From Lentzea aerocolonigenes (GTDB lineage Bacteria > Actinomycetota > Actinomycetes > Mycobacteriales > Pseudonocardiaceae): 64,000 nucleotides of DNA. Every line of letters starts with the position of its first letter. Positions within the stretch are counted from its first letter, which is position 1. Below, in pieces: positions 17,086 to 25,808 of this stretch. The stretch covers positions 1-64,000 of the forward strand of contig NZ_JYJG01000049.1 of the NCBI RefSeq assembly GCF_000955955.1. Reading direction: 5' to 3'. The position numbers and the translations under genes were made by a program. The notes beneath the pieces were generated by a model that saw nothing but the letters and a program-made list of their open reading frames with translations, searched no databases and was not told where the DNA came from.

Positions 17086-17973
17086 GTGACCACGGCCGAA
17101 GTCTTCGCAGACCACCGCAGCCACCTGATCGGCGTCGCGTACCGGCTGACCGGCAGCGTCGCCGACGCCGAGGACGCGGTGCAGGAGGCGTGGCTGCGCT
17201 ACTCGACGGCCGAGGGCATCAAGGAGGACCGCGCCTGGCTCACCACGGTCGTCAGCCGCATCTGCCTCGACCGGCTGCGGTCCGCGGCCGTGCGCCGGGA
17301 GACCTACGTGGGCTCGTGGCTGCCGGAGCCGTTGCTCACCACCACCGAGGCCGACGACCCGTTGGCGTCCGTGGTGCAGTCGGACGGCGTGCGCATGGCG
17401 GCGCTGGTCGTGCTGGACAAGCTCACCCCCGAGCAGCGCGTGGCGTTCGTGCTGCACGACGCGTTCTCCTTGCCGTTCAACGAGATCGCGGACGCCCTGG
17501 GCGTCTCGGAAGCCTCTGCCCGGCAGCACGCGTCCCGTGCGCGCAAGGCCGTCGCGGGTGCCGAGCCACCGCCCCGCGCGGCGCTGGCCGAGCAGCAGGA
17601 GGTGCTGGAGAAGTTCCTCCAGGCCATGTCGAGCGGCGACATCGACGCCGTGATGGGCCTGTTGCACCCGGACGCGGTGATGGTCGGCGACGGCGGCGGC
17701 AAGGTCCGCACGGCGGTCCACAGCGTCTCCGGCGCCGAGAAGATCGCCCGCTTCTTCTTCGGCCTCATCCGCAAGTACGGCTTCGAGAACGACTTCCCCG
17801 AGATGCGGCCCGTACTGGTCAACGGGGACCTCGGGCTGGTACTCGGGGCCAAGAACGGCGCGGCGGAGCGCGTCCTCACGTTCACCGTGCACGACGGCAG
17901 GGTCGGCGCGGTCTACGACATCGCGAACCCGGACAAGCTCGGGCACGTCGACTTTGGTCTGGACCGTAACTAG
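17086..17973 (+). CDS. sigJ: ECF sigma factor, SigJ type (ECF41-like)
   Basis: 295 residues from GTG. Sigma-70 region 2 is VFADHRSHLIGVAYRLTGSVADAEDAVQEAWLRY. Region 4 is KLTPEQRVAFVLHDAFSLPFNEIADALGVSEASARQHASRARKAV. A C-terminal SnoaL-like domain (about 170-290) is the self-regulatory module of SigJ/ECF41 factors, which lack a classical anti-sigma. AhpD/carboxymuconolactone-decarboxylase proteins are common ECF41 partners; one lies at 19520, though not adjacent. Confidence 0.9.
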   Translation: MTTAEVFADHRSHLIGVAYRLTGSVADAEDAVQEAWLRYSTAEGIKEDRAWLTTVVSRICLDRLRSAAVRRETYVGSWLPEPLLTTTEADDPLASVVQSDGVRMAALVVLDKLTPEQRVAFVLHDAFSLPFNEIADALGVSEASARQHASRARKAVAGAEPPPRAALAEQQEVLEKFLQAMSSGDIDAVMGLLHPDAVMVGDGGGKVRTAVHSVSGAEKIARFFFGLIRKYGFENDFPEMRPVLVNGDLGLVLGAKNGAAERVLTFTVHDGRVGAVYDIANPDKLGHVDFGLDRN

Positions 17974-18059
17974 GTCCGGGATCGTTTAGTCGCTAACGTT
18001 CGGAGCCGCTGGTCCAGCCCAAGCCCCCTGCCGCGGGTTGCAACCACCGGAGTCCGATC

Positions 18060-18689
18060 ATGCCCGAACAAGATCTGCCCACCCGCCGGGCGTTCATGGC
18101 GACAGGTGCGGCGGCGGCGATCGTGCTGACCGCCGCTGGCACCTCCACCGCCCGCAGCGCCCCTCTCCCGCTGACCCCGACCTGCGTCGATGACGACGAC
18201 ACCCCGTCGAACATCGAAGGTCCCTACTTCAAGCGCAACTCCCCGGAACGCACGAACCTGCGCACCACCGGCGTCACCGGGGTCGTGCTCAGCCTGACCG
18301 GGTTCGTCTACAACATGAAGTGCGCGCCCGTTCAGCACGCCCTGCTGGACTTCTGGCAAGCCGACGACAAGGGCGTGTACGACAACTCCAGTCCCGCGTT
18401 CAAGATGCGGGGCCACCAGTTCACCAACGCCTCCGGCGCGTACGTGCTGGAGACGGTCGTGCCGAAGGACTACCCCGGACGCACACCGCACATCCACGTC
18501 AAGGTGCAGCGGCCGAACGGCCCGATCCTCACCACGCAGCTGTTCTTCCCCGACAACCTCCAGGCGTACGGGATGAACGTGGCCGCGCTGAACCGGCGCG
18601 ACGGCTTCATCGACCGCGACTGCACGGTCGCGCTCAGCCCGCTCGTCGGCAACCGCTACACGGCCAAGTTCGACTTCGTCGTCGAATGA
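18060..18689 (+). CDS. Exported intradiol ring-cleavage dioxygenase-like protein
   Basis: 209 residues. A Tat signal (TRRAFMATGAAAAIVLTAAG) points to export of a folded metalloprotein. Candidate iron ligands of the intradiol family are visible: Tyr in NIEGPYFKR, Tyr in DYPGRTPHIHVKV, and the two His of HIH. It probably cleaves catechols or acts on related aromatics outside the membrane. Substrate unknown. Confidence 0.82.
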   Translation: MPEQDLPTRRAFMATGAAAAIVLTAAGTSTARSAPLPLTPTCVDDDDTPSNIEGPYFKRNSPERTNLRTTGVTGVVLSLTGFVYNMKCAPVQHALLDFWQADDKGVYDNSSPAFKMRGHQFTNASGAYVLETVVPKDYPGRTPHIHVKVQRPNGPILTTQLFFPDNLQAYGMNVAALNRRDGFIDRDCTVALSPLVGNRYTAKFDFVVE

Positions 18690-18701
18690 CCACCCCGAGA
18701 A

Positions 18702-19514
18702 CTACCACCGAAGGCGCAGCAGCTTCCCCACGTCCCGGAGCTTCGGGATCGCGCTGACGACCTTCATCTGGATCCTGCCGGACCTGGGCAACGCGTCCAG
18801 GTGCGGCAGGTCCACGCTGCGCCAGGCGTCCACTGTGGTCAGTCCGGGGCGCAGTGCCTCGACCTCGCGCGGGTCGTCGACACCCCAGTGCAGCGTCGCG
18901 CCGGCGTTGCGCACGGCCGGAACGAGCTTCTGCAGCTTGATCCCCCACGAGCCGTAGACGTCGAACAGCAGCTCGCCTGTCGCGAACCTGTTGGTGATCC
19001 TGCTGATCAGCGCGTGGCCTTCTGCTCGTGTCAGGTACATCGAGAGGCCCTCGAACACAGCCACCGTCGGCCGATCGGCGGGGATCGCGTCGAGCCACGC
19101 GTCCTCGGTCACGGACGACGCCACCAGCTCGTAGTCGCCGGTCGGTTCGGGCAGGAGCTTGTGCCGCAACGCAACGACGTCCGGCATGTCGACGTCGACC
19201 CACCGCACGGTGTCCGGCCGTTCGATGCGGTGCGCGCGCGTGTCCAGCCCACACGCGAGGTGTAGCACCGTCGCGGTTGGGTTGCGCTGCAAGAACTCGC
19301 GGGTCCAGTCGTCGAGAACCCTGGCCCGGATGGCGACGCCGACCGCGCTCGTCAGGTTCATACCGGTTTTCGCGAAGTCGTAGTCGATGCGGTCGACCGC
19401 GCGCTTCGCCTCGTCGTCGTGCAGCACGGAGACGGGCCGCTCGCTGTCGACGGCCCGGCCGTACAGCGTGGCGAGCATGGTCTCCTGGGCACCCGTCAGG
19501 GTGATCTTCTCCAC
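18702..19514 (-). CDS. SAM-dependent methyltransferase, PPM1/TcmP (LCMT-like) family
   Basis: 270 residues from GTG 19514. SAM motif I is TVLHLACGLDTRAHRI, the acidic loop is RWVDVDMPDVVALR, and VAVFEGLSMYLTRAEG is the family signature. Homologues methylate carboxyl or hydroxyl groups of natural products; the substrate is unknown. It follows the AhpD-like gene on the same strand by 5 bases and is probably cotranscribed with it. Confidence 0.85.
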   Translation of the reverse strand: MEKITLTGAQETMLATLYGRAVDSERPVSVLHDDEAKRAVDRIDYDFAKTGMNLTSAVGVAIRARVLDDWTREFLQRNPTATVLHLACGLDTRAHRIERPDTVRWVDVDMPDVVALRHKLLPEPTGDYELVASSVTEDAWLDAIPADRPTVAVFEGLSMYLTRAEGHALISRITNRFATGELLFDVYGSWGIKLQKLVPAVRNAGATLHWGVDDPREVEALRPGLTTVDAWRSVDLPHLDALPRSGRIQMKVVSAIPKLRDVGKLLRLRW

Positions 19515-19519
19515 CCCGA

Positions 19520-20077
19520 CTAGTGTGCCGGAACCCGGCAGGCGTCGCCGCTGGTGAATCCCTGGTCCTTGATCTCGAACGCGCTGTTGAACCTCGCCCG
19601 CTGGTTTTCGAGTGCGATCTGGTAGGTCAGGGCGACGAGTTGCTTGCGCCCCAGCAGCTTCTCCAGCTCGGCGACCTGCGCGTCCGTGACGCTGACGGGC
19701 GTGTCCGTGATCGCGTCGGCGTACGCGAGGGCCTTGCGTTCGATGTCGGTGAACAGGTCGGACGTGGCATACGAGTCGATGTGCTTCAACCGCTCGATGT
19801 CCAGGCCTCCGTGCTTCATGAGCATCGCGCCGAAGTCGACGCACCACGAGCAGCCGAGCTTCACGGCCGTCCGGTAGACGCAGAGCTCGAACAACGGCCC
19901 GTGCGCGGCCTTCTTGACCGCCAGCTCGTGCCGCCCGCTCGCGATCAGCAGCTTCGGGTGGTGCGCCATGACCGTGACCGGCTCGGGCACCGCGCCGAAT
20001 TCGCGCTTGGCGAACCAGTAGACGGCCTTCGTGAGCAGGCCCGCGTGCTTCCTGGTGACTCCCTTGATCCTCGTCAT
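19520..20077 (-). CDS. Carboxymuconolactone decarboxylase / AhpD-like protein
   Basis: 185 residues from ATG 20077. The redox motif is LGCSWCVDFGAMLMKHGG (CxxC with downstream His) with a preceding acidic helix, as in AhpD-like peroxidase partners. FTDIERKALAYADAITDTP is typical of the family. It likely acts in peroxide or electrophile defence. Genes of this type often sit in SigJ/ECF41 regulons; sigJ is 1.5 kb away on the other strand. Confidence 0.82.
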   Translation of the reverse strand: MTRIKGVTRKHAGLLTKAVYWFAKREFGAVPEPVTVMAHHPKLLIASGRHELAVKKAAHGPLFELCVYRTAVKLGCSWCVDFGAMLMKHGGLDIERLKHIDSYATSDLFTDIERKALAYADAITDTPVSVTDAQVAELEKLLGRKQLVALTYQIALENQRARFNSAFEIKDQGFTSGDACRVPAH

Positions 20078-20159
20078 GACCACTGGACGAGGCAGCTCGC
20101 CAGAACGTGACACCTTTGGGTGACTGGGTTGCGAGGCTGGCAGCTCATAGGGTCCACGC

Positions 20160-20339
20160 ATGAGCAACGACTTCGTGCTGGACATCGATCACGAGTCGGC
20201 CGGTCTGCTGGCGGGAACGCTGCTGGCGGGCGACTCGTGCGCGGTGCCGGTGCGGCACCAGAACGTCCGGCTGCTGCTGTGCGCGCTGCCAGGAGAGGAC
20301 GGCATGCGTCTCTTCCTGCGCCGCAACACCCCCAGCTAA
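20160..20339 (+). CDS. Small hypothetical protein
   Basis: 59 residues from ATG 20160 to TAA 20339. Reading MSNDFVLDIDHESAGLLAG, it has no recognised family. Its stop overlaps the convergent DUF5753 gene by 4 bases. Small genes beside DUF5753 proteins are often DUF397 partners, but the DUF397 marks (WRKSS, VRDS) are not present. Confidence 0.4.
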   Translation: MSNDFVLDIDHESAGLLAGTLLAGDSCAVPVRHQNVRLLLCALPGEDGMRLFLRRNTPS

Positions 20340-20854
20340 CGGTCGTAGACGGCGACGTAGTCCATCAACAGATCGCGCGACCGCTCGTTGTCCAGCGCGA
20401 CGGCGTGCATGCGCTGAAAGACCAGCACGGCCCGTTCGACGGTGGCCGCGTCGCTGGCGAGCGCCCAGTTCGCGAGGTAGACCAGCGGCGGTTCGTGCTC
20501 GTACTGGATCAGCGCGTAGTCCAGCCCGACCGCCGCCGCCCCGCCCGCGCTGGCCGGCACGACCCTGATCGACGGCGCGTGGAACAGCAGGTGCAGGACC
20601 TGGTCCTCCATCAGCCGGTTGTTCCCGACGACGGTGCGCAGCGCGTACTCGTGGATGAAGAACACGCACCGCGGCAGCACGCCGTCGCGTTGCAGCTCCG
20701 GTGCCGGGCTCAGCCCGAGCGCGGCGGCCAGCGCCTTCGCGTAGCTCTCGGTCCTCAACAGGACGGGAATGGTGACGCCGCTGAAACAGGTGATTTGCGT
20801 GGCGCCGGCCGCGGCGAGCACGACGAGCTGCTCGCCGGCACCGTGCTGGGTCAT
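20336..20854 (-). CDS. DUF5753 (Scr1-type) sensor domain protein without helix-turn-helix
   Basis: 172 residues from ATG 20854. The family marks are GVTIPVLLRTESYAKALAAALG (usually IPGLLQTExYA), FFIHEYALRTVVGNNRLMEDQ and LLFHAPSIRVVPASAG. In most homologues this domain follows an XRE DNA-binding domain; here the helix-turn-helix is missing, so the protein may be a truncated or stand-alone sensor. Confidence 0.65.
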   Translation of the reverse strand: MTQHGAGEQLVVLAAAGATQITCFSGVTIPVLLRTESYAKALAAALGLSPAPELQRDGVLPRCVFFIHEYALRTVVGNNRLMEDQVLHLLFHAPSIRVVPASAGGAAAVGLDYALIQYEHEPPLVYLANWALASDAATVERAVLVFQRMHAVALDNERSRDLLMDYVAVYDR

Positions 20855-20933
20855 GCCTGGAACGGTAAAGGCGTGATCATGATCTCGCCGCGCGAAACGC
20901 TCGCCCATCAGGGCGAATGGTCCACCAAAATGA

Positions 20934-21941
20934 TCACGGACGGGCAACTTGGGCGAGGAAGTAGATCGCCTTCGAGCGCGCGTGCCGGACGGCGAGCAGG
21001 AACGGACGGTCGACGGCGACCACGATCGGCTCGACCGGGAGCTCGAACGACACCGTCCGGAACGTGACGGCGGTGGCCGCCGCGCCTTCGAGGCCTTCCT
21101 CGTCGACGCGCAGCACGGCCTCGTGAAGCACGTCGTCGACGAACAGCCGCTCGTCCGGTGAGAGCCCGCTGAAGTCGGCGTCGCGCGTGAACATGCGCGC
21201 GACCCCGAGGCGTTCCAACACGTTCCTGAGCTGGAACTTCTCCCGAACGTCCACTTTGGGCAGTGAGAGTTCGAGGTTCACCCGGTTGGTCGCCTCGAAC
21301 ACCGACGGGTCGAGCGGCTGGTCGAGTGACGTGTCCGGCAGCAGGATCACGGCCTCGACGCCGGACGCCGCCGGCAGCACGACCGTCTGCCAGCCGTCGT
21401 GGTGGGCGTAGCGGAACTTCTCGGTGACCTTCATCGTCGGCACGTCGAAGTCGCCGCTGGGCGCGTGGAACGGCTTGGGCGCGGTCTCCCAGGCGGAGAA
21501 CGGGTTCAGCCAGCCGACCTTGAGGTACAGGGCGTTGACGATGATCGCCGCGGCGTCCGGGGGCGGCGGGCTCGTCAGCAGTTCGGGGATGAGGCCGCGG
21601 GTGGTCTCGGCGACGTCCGTGTTGACGAGCTTGCGGACCGTCATCGGGTCGGAGAAAGCCGTGCGGCGCACCGACTTCGTGAGCGAGAAGTCCGGGTTCA
21701 AAGTCAGGTAGTCGTCGGCCCACAACGTGTTGGCGACGGCAAGTTCAGGGACGTCGAGGGAGTCCGAGGCGTCGAAATCCGTCAGCAGTGCATCGAGTTC
21801 GGCGCGGGTCTCGCCACGCGCGGCCTCGCGGGCCAACGAGAGCGCACTGGCCACCGAGAAAGGCGACCAGCACGCGTTGGAGGACGGATCAGGTACGGCG
21901 ACGCGGTGCATGGACAGGGCGAAGGCGGCCTGATCAGTCAC
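20934..21941 (-). CDS. Serpin-family serine protease inhibitor
   Basis: 335 residues from GTG 21941, chosen for the AGGAG site 7-8 bases upstream. Serpin marks: NACWSPFSVASALSLAREAA near the start, NALYLKVGWLNPF, the hinge DEEGLEGAAATAV (about 280-292) and the C-terminal DRPFLLAVRH. Counting from the hinge, P1-P1' is predicted Val-Ser, suiting an elastase- or subtilisin-like target. P14 is Leu where Thr/Ser is usual, which may affect loop insertion. No signal peptide, so probably intracellular. Confidence 0.9.
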   Translation of the reverse strand: MTDQAAFALSMHRVAVPDPSSNACWSPFSVASALSLAREAARGETRAELDALLTDFDASDSLDVPELAVANTLWADDYLTLNPDFSLTKSVRRTAFSDPMTVRKLVNTDVAETTRGLIPELLTSPPPPDAAAIIVNALYLKVGWLNPFSAWETAPKPFHAPSGDFDVPTMKVTEKFRYAHHDGWQTVVLPAASGVEAVILLPDTSLDQPLDPSVFEATNRVNLELSLPKVDVREKFQLRNVLERLGVARMFTRDADFSGLSPDERLFVDDVLHEAVLRVDEEGLEGAAATAVTFRTVSFELPVEPIVVAVDRPFLLAVRHARSKAIYFLAQVARP

Positions 21942-21951
21942 GTTGGGACTC

Positions 21952-22173
21952 CTATTGGCGTGGATCTGGCAGTGACACCACGATCGGATCATCCGGGACG
22001 GGCCGTTCCCCCGCTCCTCCCATCGGCCCGAGTGGCTTGGGATGACGGGGTTCGCGCACACCGGCCGACCCGTCGTCCCCCTCGTCTTCCTGCGGGAAGC
22101 CCGCTGGTACTGCTTCCCGGCTCGGTCTCCGCCACGGCCACCTTCGGCCCGGCGGTCTGGATTCGTCCGCCAT
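21952..22173 (-). CDS. Small Pro/Arg-rich hypothetical protein
   Basis: 73 residues from ATG 22173, 11 bases after the dGTPase stop and 10 before the serpin start, all on one strand. It is rich in Pro, Arg and Asp (MADESRPPGRRWPWRRPS) with no fold signature and is probably disordered. Supported mainly by position and a GGAAGG upstream, so it may not be real. Confidence 0.35.
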   Translation of the reverse strand: MADESRPPGRRWPWRRPSREAVPAGFPQEDEGDDGSAGVREPRHPKPLGPMGGAGERPVPDDPIVVSLPDPRQ

Positions 22174-22184
22174 ACCTTCCGAAG

Positions 22185-23423
22185 CTACGCCGATGCGCGG
22201 TGCCAGGCCACGGCCTGCGCGTCGGTGAGCAGGGCGACCTGGTCGATGACGACGCGAAGCCGTGCGGCGTAAGAGGAAGCGGCCGCGAACACCGGCCGGA
22301 ACGCGGGGTCGAGCAGCGTCGGGCGTTCCATCAAGCGGGTGACGAGATCGGCGATGAGCTCGCGCTGCTCGGCCTGCATGGCGAGGCGGGCCGGGTCGCT
22401 CATCACGTACCGGACGGCCATCGCCTTGAGCAGCGCCACTTCCGCGGCCACCTGACGCGGCACCTCCAGCGCCGCGTTGTACCTCGTGAGCGCGCCGTCG
22501 CCGTGGACCTCGCGGGTCGCGGTGACGGCGGCACTCGCGAACCGGCCGACCAGTTCGCTGGTGAGGTTCTTCAACGCCACCTGCGCGCCGAGCGAACCGT
22601 CGTACTCGTGCTCGGTCCAGTAGCCGATCACGGGCAGCTTGATCAGTTGTTCGGCGGTGGCCTCGAGAGCGCTCACGGACTCGTCGGAGAACGTCTTGGC
22701 CGCGAGCGAGGCGATGGCCGCGCGTTCGTCGGGACGGGCCAGCGCGCCGAGGCTGATGCGGTGGGCCAGCACGCCGTCCTCGACGTCGTGCACCGAGTAC
22801 GCCACGTCGTCGGACCAGTCCATCACCTGCGCCTCGATGCACCGCTCACGGTCCGGCGCACCCGCACGCATCCACTCGAACACCTCGAGGTCGTCGTCGT
22901 ACACGCCGAACTTCACCGTGCCGGGCGTGCGCGTCCACGGGTACTTGGTGGACGCGTCGAGCACCGCGCGCGTGAGGTTCAGGCCGTGCGCGGACTTGGG
23001 TTCGAGGCGCGCGAGGATGCGGAACGTCTGCGCGTTGCCCTCGAAACCGCCGCACGGGCCCGCAAGCTCGTTGAGGGCCCTCTCGCCGTTGTGGCCGAAC
23101 GGCGGGTGGCCGATGTCGTGCGCGAGGCCGGCCGTGTCGACGATGTCCGGATCGCAGCCGAGTTCCTCACCGATGCCGCGACCGATCTGCGCGACCTCCA
23201 GTGAGTGGGTGAGCCTGGTCCGCGGCACACCGGTGACTTCGGAACCCTCGCCTGGACCGACGACCTGGGTCTTGCCCGCGAGTCTGCGCAACGCCGCGGA
23301 GTGCAGCACGCGGGCGCGGTCACGGGAGAACGGCGTGCGGGTGTCGGTGCGGGCGCCCGGCAGCACGGCACTCTTCGGTTCTTCTGCGAGCAGTCGCTCC
23401 GCGTCGTGGCCGGTGTATCCCAT
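22185..23423 (-). CDS. dgt: Deoxyguanosine triphosphate triphosphohydrolase-like protein
   Basis: 412 residues. HD-domain motifs: [16 protein letters not shown] (first His), [15 protein letters not shown] (HD pair) and [16 protein letters not shown] (last Asp). It hydrolyses dNTPs to nucleoside and triphosphate, shaping the dNTP pool. It starts in TGATG overlap with the YdcF stop. In M. tuberculosis dgt neighbours dnaG; here about 5 kb of other genes separate them. Confidence 0.92.
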   Translation of the reverse strand: MGYTGHDAERLLAEEPKSAVLPGARTDTRTPFSRDRARVLHSAALRRLAGKTQVVGPGEGSEVTGVPRTRLTHSLEVAQIGRGIGEELGCDPDIVDTAGLAHDIGHPPFGHNGERALNELAGPCGGFEGNAQTFRILARLEPKSAHGLNLTRAVLDASTKYPWTRTPGTVKFGVYDDDLEVFEWMRAGAPDRERCIEAQVMDWSDDVAYSVHDVEDGVLAHRISLGALARPDERAAIASLAAKTFSDESVSALEATAEQLIKLPVIGYWTEHEYDGSLGAQVALKNLTSELVGRFASAAVTATREVHGDGALTRYNAALEVPRQVAAEVALLKAMAVRYVMSDPARLAMQAEQRELIADLVTRLMERPTLLDPAFRPVFAAASSYAARLRVVIDQVALLTDAQAVAWHRASA

Positions 23424-24097
23424 CAGCCGATTTTAGGGAGCTTGAGCTCGTCGAACACGCCGGCGTGCGCCTTCATCAGGCGGTAGTACAGCAACGCTCC
23501 GGTCTCGCGCTTGATGTAGAACCACTGCGTCTCGCGCGTCTGCACGTTCGGCCCGACGCGCGTCGGTGACGTCCACGTGTCCAGCCCGGCGTCCTCGGCC
23601 ATCGTACGGGCGCGCAGCGAGTGCCACGGGTCGCTGACGATCACCGCGGTCTTCAGGTCGCGCTCCTTGGCGACCGAGGCGACGGCGCGCAGCGAGCCGA
23701 GCGTGTCCGCGCCCTCGCCGACCTGCAGCACGCGGTCCTCCGGGACGCCGCGCTTGACCAGCCACATCTTGCCGACCTGGCCCTCGGTGAAGTTGTCGCC
23801 GGGCTGACGGCCACCCGTCGTGGCGATGTAGCCGACAACACCCGCCTTATAGAGGCCGAGCGCGTGCTCCAGACGGGCTTCGAGCACGTCGGACGGAACG
23901 CCGTTGTACTGCGCGGCACCCAGCACGATCGCCATGTCGGCCTTCGTCCAGTCGTCCACGCGCGCGACCTGCCACACGCGGAAAGCCGTGCCGCCCACCA
24001 CCAGGGTGCCCACGATCAGCGCGCCGAAGAGCAGACGCAGCACGATGCGACGAATCCGGGCCAGGGGTTTGAGGGGTGGGGTCCGCACCCCATGCAT
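23423..24097 (-). CDS. YdcF-family (DUF218) membrane protein
   Basis: 224 residues from ATG 24097 (GTG 24088 also fits). One N-terminal membrane helix ([21 protein letters not shown]) is followed by a DUF218 domain: [44 protein letters not shown] and [12 protein letters not shown]. This matches the SanA/YdcF fold linked to envelope integrity. It heads the string YdcF-dgt-small protein-serpin. Confidence 0.85.
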   Translation of the reverse strand: MHGVRTPPLKPLARIRRIVLRLLFGALIVGTLVVGGTAFRVWQVARVDDWTKADMAIVLGAAQYNGVPSDVLEARLEHALGLYKAGVVGYIATTGGRQPGDNFTEGQVGKMWLVKRGVPEDRVLQVGEGADTLGSLRAVASVAKERDLKTAVIVSDPWHSLRARTMAEDAGLDTWTSPTRVGPNVQTRETQWFYIKRETGALLYYRLMKAHAGVFDELKLPKIG

Positions 24098-24175
24098 GGT
24101 TCCAGAACCTGGCGAGCCGTGCGTTGACGCCCCTGATTGACGACCTTCGTTGACGTCACTGCGAGGATCATGGTC

Positions 24176-24904
24176 ATGCCTGCTGAGCAGCCCACGATCC
24201 TCGCCACGTCCGGAGGCCTGCGGGCCGGGCACCGGACGTTCGTCGAATTCGGCGAACTGATCCGCTTCGCGCTGGACCTGTCCGGCGCCGAGGGTCGGCC
24301 GCGGCTCTGCCACGTCGGTACGGCCGGGGGCGACCAGCGGCACATGAACGCGAACATGGCGGAGGCCGGCAGGGTCGCGGGCGTCGACGTCTCGGTGCTG
24401 AACCTCTTCACGATGCCGCCGACCGACGACCTGGAGAGCTTCGTGCTGTCCCACGACGTCGTGTGGGTGGGTGGCGGCTCGGTGGCGAACCTGCTCGCGG
24501 TGTGGGAGGTGCACGGCCTCGGCCCGGTCTTCCGCAAGGCCTGGGAGGCGGGCGTGGTGCTCGCGGGCGTCTCGGCGGGTTCGATCTGCTGGCACACCGG
24601 CGGCGCGACGGACTCGTTCGGTCCTGATTTGAGGATCGTCACCAACGGCCTCGGCTTCCTGCCCTACGGCAACGGCGTCCACTACGACTCCGAGGAGCAA
24701 CGCCGCCCCAAGGTGCACGAGGCGGTGGCGGCCGGAGTGCTGCCGACGACCTACTGCACCGACGACGGCGTCGGTCTGCTGTACCGGGGCACCGAGCTCG
24801 TCGAAGCGGTGACCGAACGGCCGGGCTCCGGCGCATACGTCGTGACCAGGGAAGAGTCTTCAGCAACCGCTCAGGAGGAAAAGCTCGACACCAGGCTCCT
24901 CTGA
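24176..24904 (+). CDS. pepE: Peptidase E-like protein (S51 family)
   Basis: 242 residues from ATG 24176, with GAGG 9 bases upstream. S51 marks: the nucleophile region AGVSAGSICWHTGG (catalytic Ser in GVSAGS), WVGGGSVANLL, and a downstream conserved His/Glu region. PepE cleaves Asp-X dipeptides; cyanophycinase is a relative. It is followed 16 bases later by the beta-lactamase-like gene. Confidence 0.85.
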   Translation: MPAEQPTILATSGGLRAGHRTFVEFGELIRFALDLSGAEGRPRLCHVGTAGGDQRHMNANMAEAGRVAGVDVSVLNLFTMPPTDDLESFVLSHDVVWVGGGSVANLLAVWEVHGLGPVFRKAWEAGVVLAGVSAGSICWHTGGATDSFGPDLRIVTNGLGFLPYGNGVHYDSEEQRRPKVHEAVAAGVLPTTYCTDDGVGLLYRGTELVEAVTERPGSGAYVVTREESSATAQEEKLDTRLL

Positions 24905-24920
24905 CCCGGAACTTGGAGGT

Positions 24921-25808
24921 GTGCGCTGGGCTCTGATCATCCTCATGACGGCGGCCGTTTTCGTGGTCCCGGAAGCTGCGCCGTGCCACGCGCACGCGAA
25001 GCCCTCAGCTGATATATCGCGCGGCCCTGACGTACTGGACACGGGTTCCGGCGACACCGACGGCGATATATCGCATACAAGTCCCGATATATCGCATACC
25101 GCCCAGCCACCGTCGGCGATATCCAATATATCGGCGACGGACATGTTGGACATCGCCGGCGCGGGCGGAAAGTCAGACGTCGGCGTCGCGGTCATGGACC
25201 TGCAGACCGGCCAGACGATCTCGCAGGACGGCGACAAGCAGTTCTACTCGGCGTCGCTCTCGAAGCTGATCCTCGCCGTCGACGCGTTGCAACAGCCGTT
25301 GTCCGACGACGAGCAGGACCTGATCCACCGCGCGTTGAGCGCGAGCGACGACGAGGCCATGGACGTGCTCTGGACGCGGTTCGACGGCATGGACGCCATC
25401 GGCCGCGTGGCCGCCGAAGCGGGCCTGACAGGCACTCACGCCCCTGACGACCCCTCGCAATGGGGAGAGGTCGTCATCACCGCGAACGACATGCTCCGGC
25501 TCTACCACTACATCCTCGGCTCACCGGTCCGCGACACGATCGTCGCCGCGCTGTCGTCCGCCCCGTCGACCGCGGCCGACGGCTTCGACCAGGAGTTCGG
25601 CCTGCTCGGCGTCAGCGGCGCCTACGCCAAGCAGGGCTGGATGTTCTACCTGCCGAGCGACGTCTACCTGCACAGCGCGGGCGTCCTCGACAACCGCTAC
25701 GCCGTCGCCGTCCTCACCACGAGCCCGTCGGGGAACTGGACCACGGCCCGCACGGCGGTCAACGCGGTGTCGAAGGCCCTCCTGGTGAAGCTCGGCGTCA
25801 ACGGCTAG
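24921..25808 (+). CDS. Secreted class A beta-lactamase-like serine hydrolase with motif-rich linker
   Basis: 295 residues from GTG 24921. A signal peptide of about 25 residues is followed by a linker (30-76) in which DIS recurs (DISRGP, DISHTSP, DISHTAQ, AISNIS). The catalytic domain has SLSK (112-115, SxxK nucleophile), SDD (142-144, in place of SDN) and KQG near 235 (in place of KTG). It probably acts on cell-wall substrates; beta-lactamase activity is uncertain. The linker DNA holds four AT-rich palindromes that use ATA codons, unlike its surroundings. The 3' end overlaps the next gene by 11 bases. Confidence 0.82.
   Translation: MRWALIILMTAAVFVVPEAAPCHAHAKPSADISRGPDVLDTGSGDTDGDISHTSPDISHTAQPPSAISNISATDMLDIAGAGGKSDVGVAVMDLQTGQTISQDGDKQFYSASLSKLILAVDALQQPLSDDEQDLIHRALSASDDEAMDVLWTRFDGMDAIGRVAAEAGLTGTHAPDDPSQWGEVVITANDMLRLYHYILGSPVRDTIVAALSSAPSTAADGFDQEFGLLGVSGAYAKQGWMFYLPSDVYLHSAGVLDNRYAVAVLTTSPSGNWTTARTAVNAVSKALLVKLGVNG
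25008..25136. repeat. Cluster of four AT-rich palindromes inside the lactamase-like gene
   Basis: GATATATC occurs at 25011-25018, 25065-25072 and 25086-25093; the latter two share GATATATCGCATAC. A longer form, GATATCCAATATATCGG, lies at 25118-25134. All are read in frame, giving Asp/Asn-Ile-Ser with the ATA codon, which is rare in this G+C-rich genome. The same motifs occur near 31000, 46850, 47010 and 47790. Confidence 0.8.

Noticed and set aside
20872-20938. Inverted repeat CGTGATCAT/ATGATCACG between the serpin and DUF5753 genes
   Set aside because: Arms of 9 bases separated by about 50 bases with no T tract; too weak for a terminator or operator call.
21952-22842. 296-codon minus-strand frame overlapping the dGTPase gene
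   Set aside because: Its first 220 codons are a shadow of dgt; only the last 73 codons, downstream of the dgt stop, could be a gene and are listed as a weak call.
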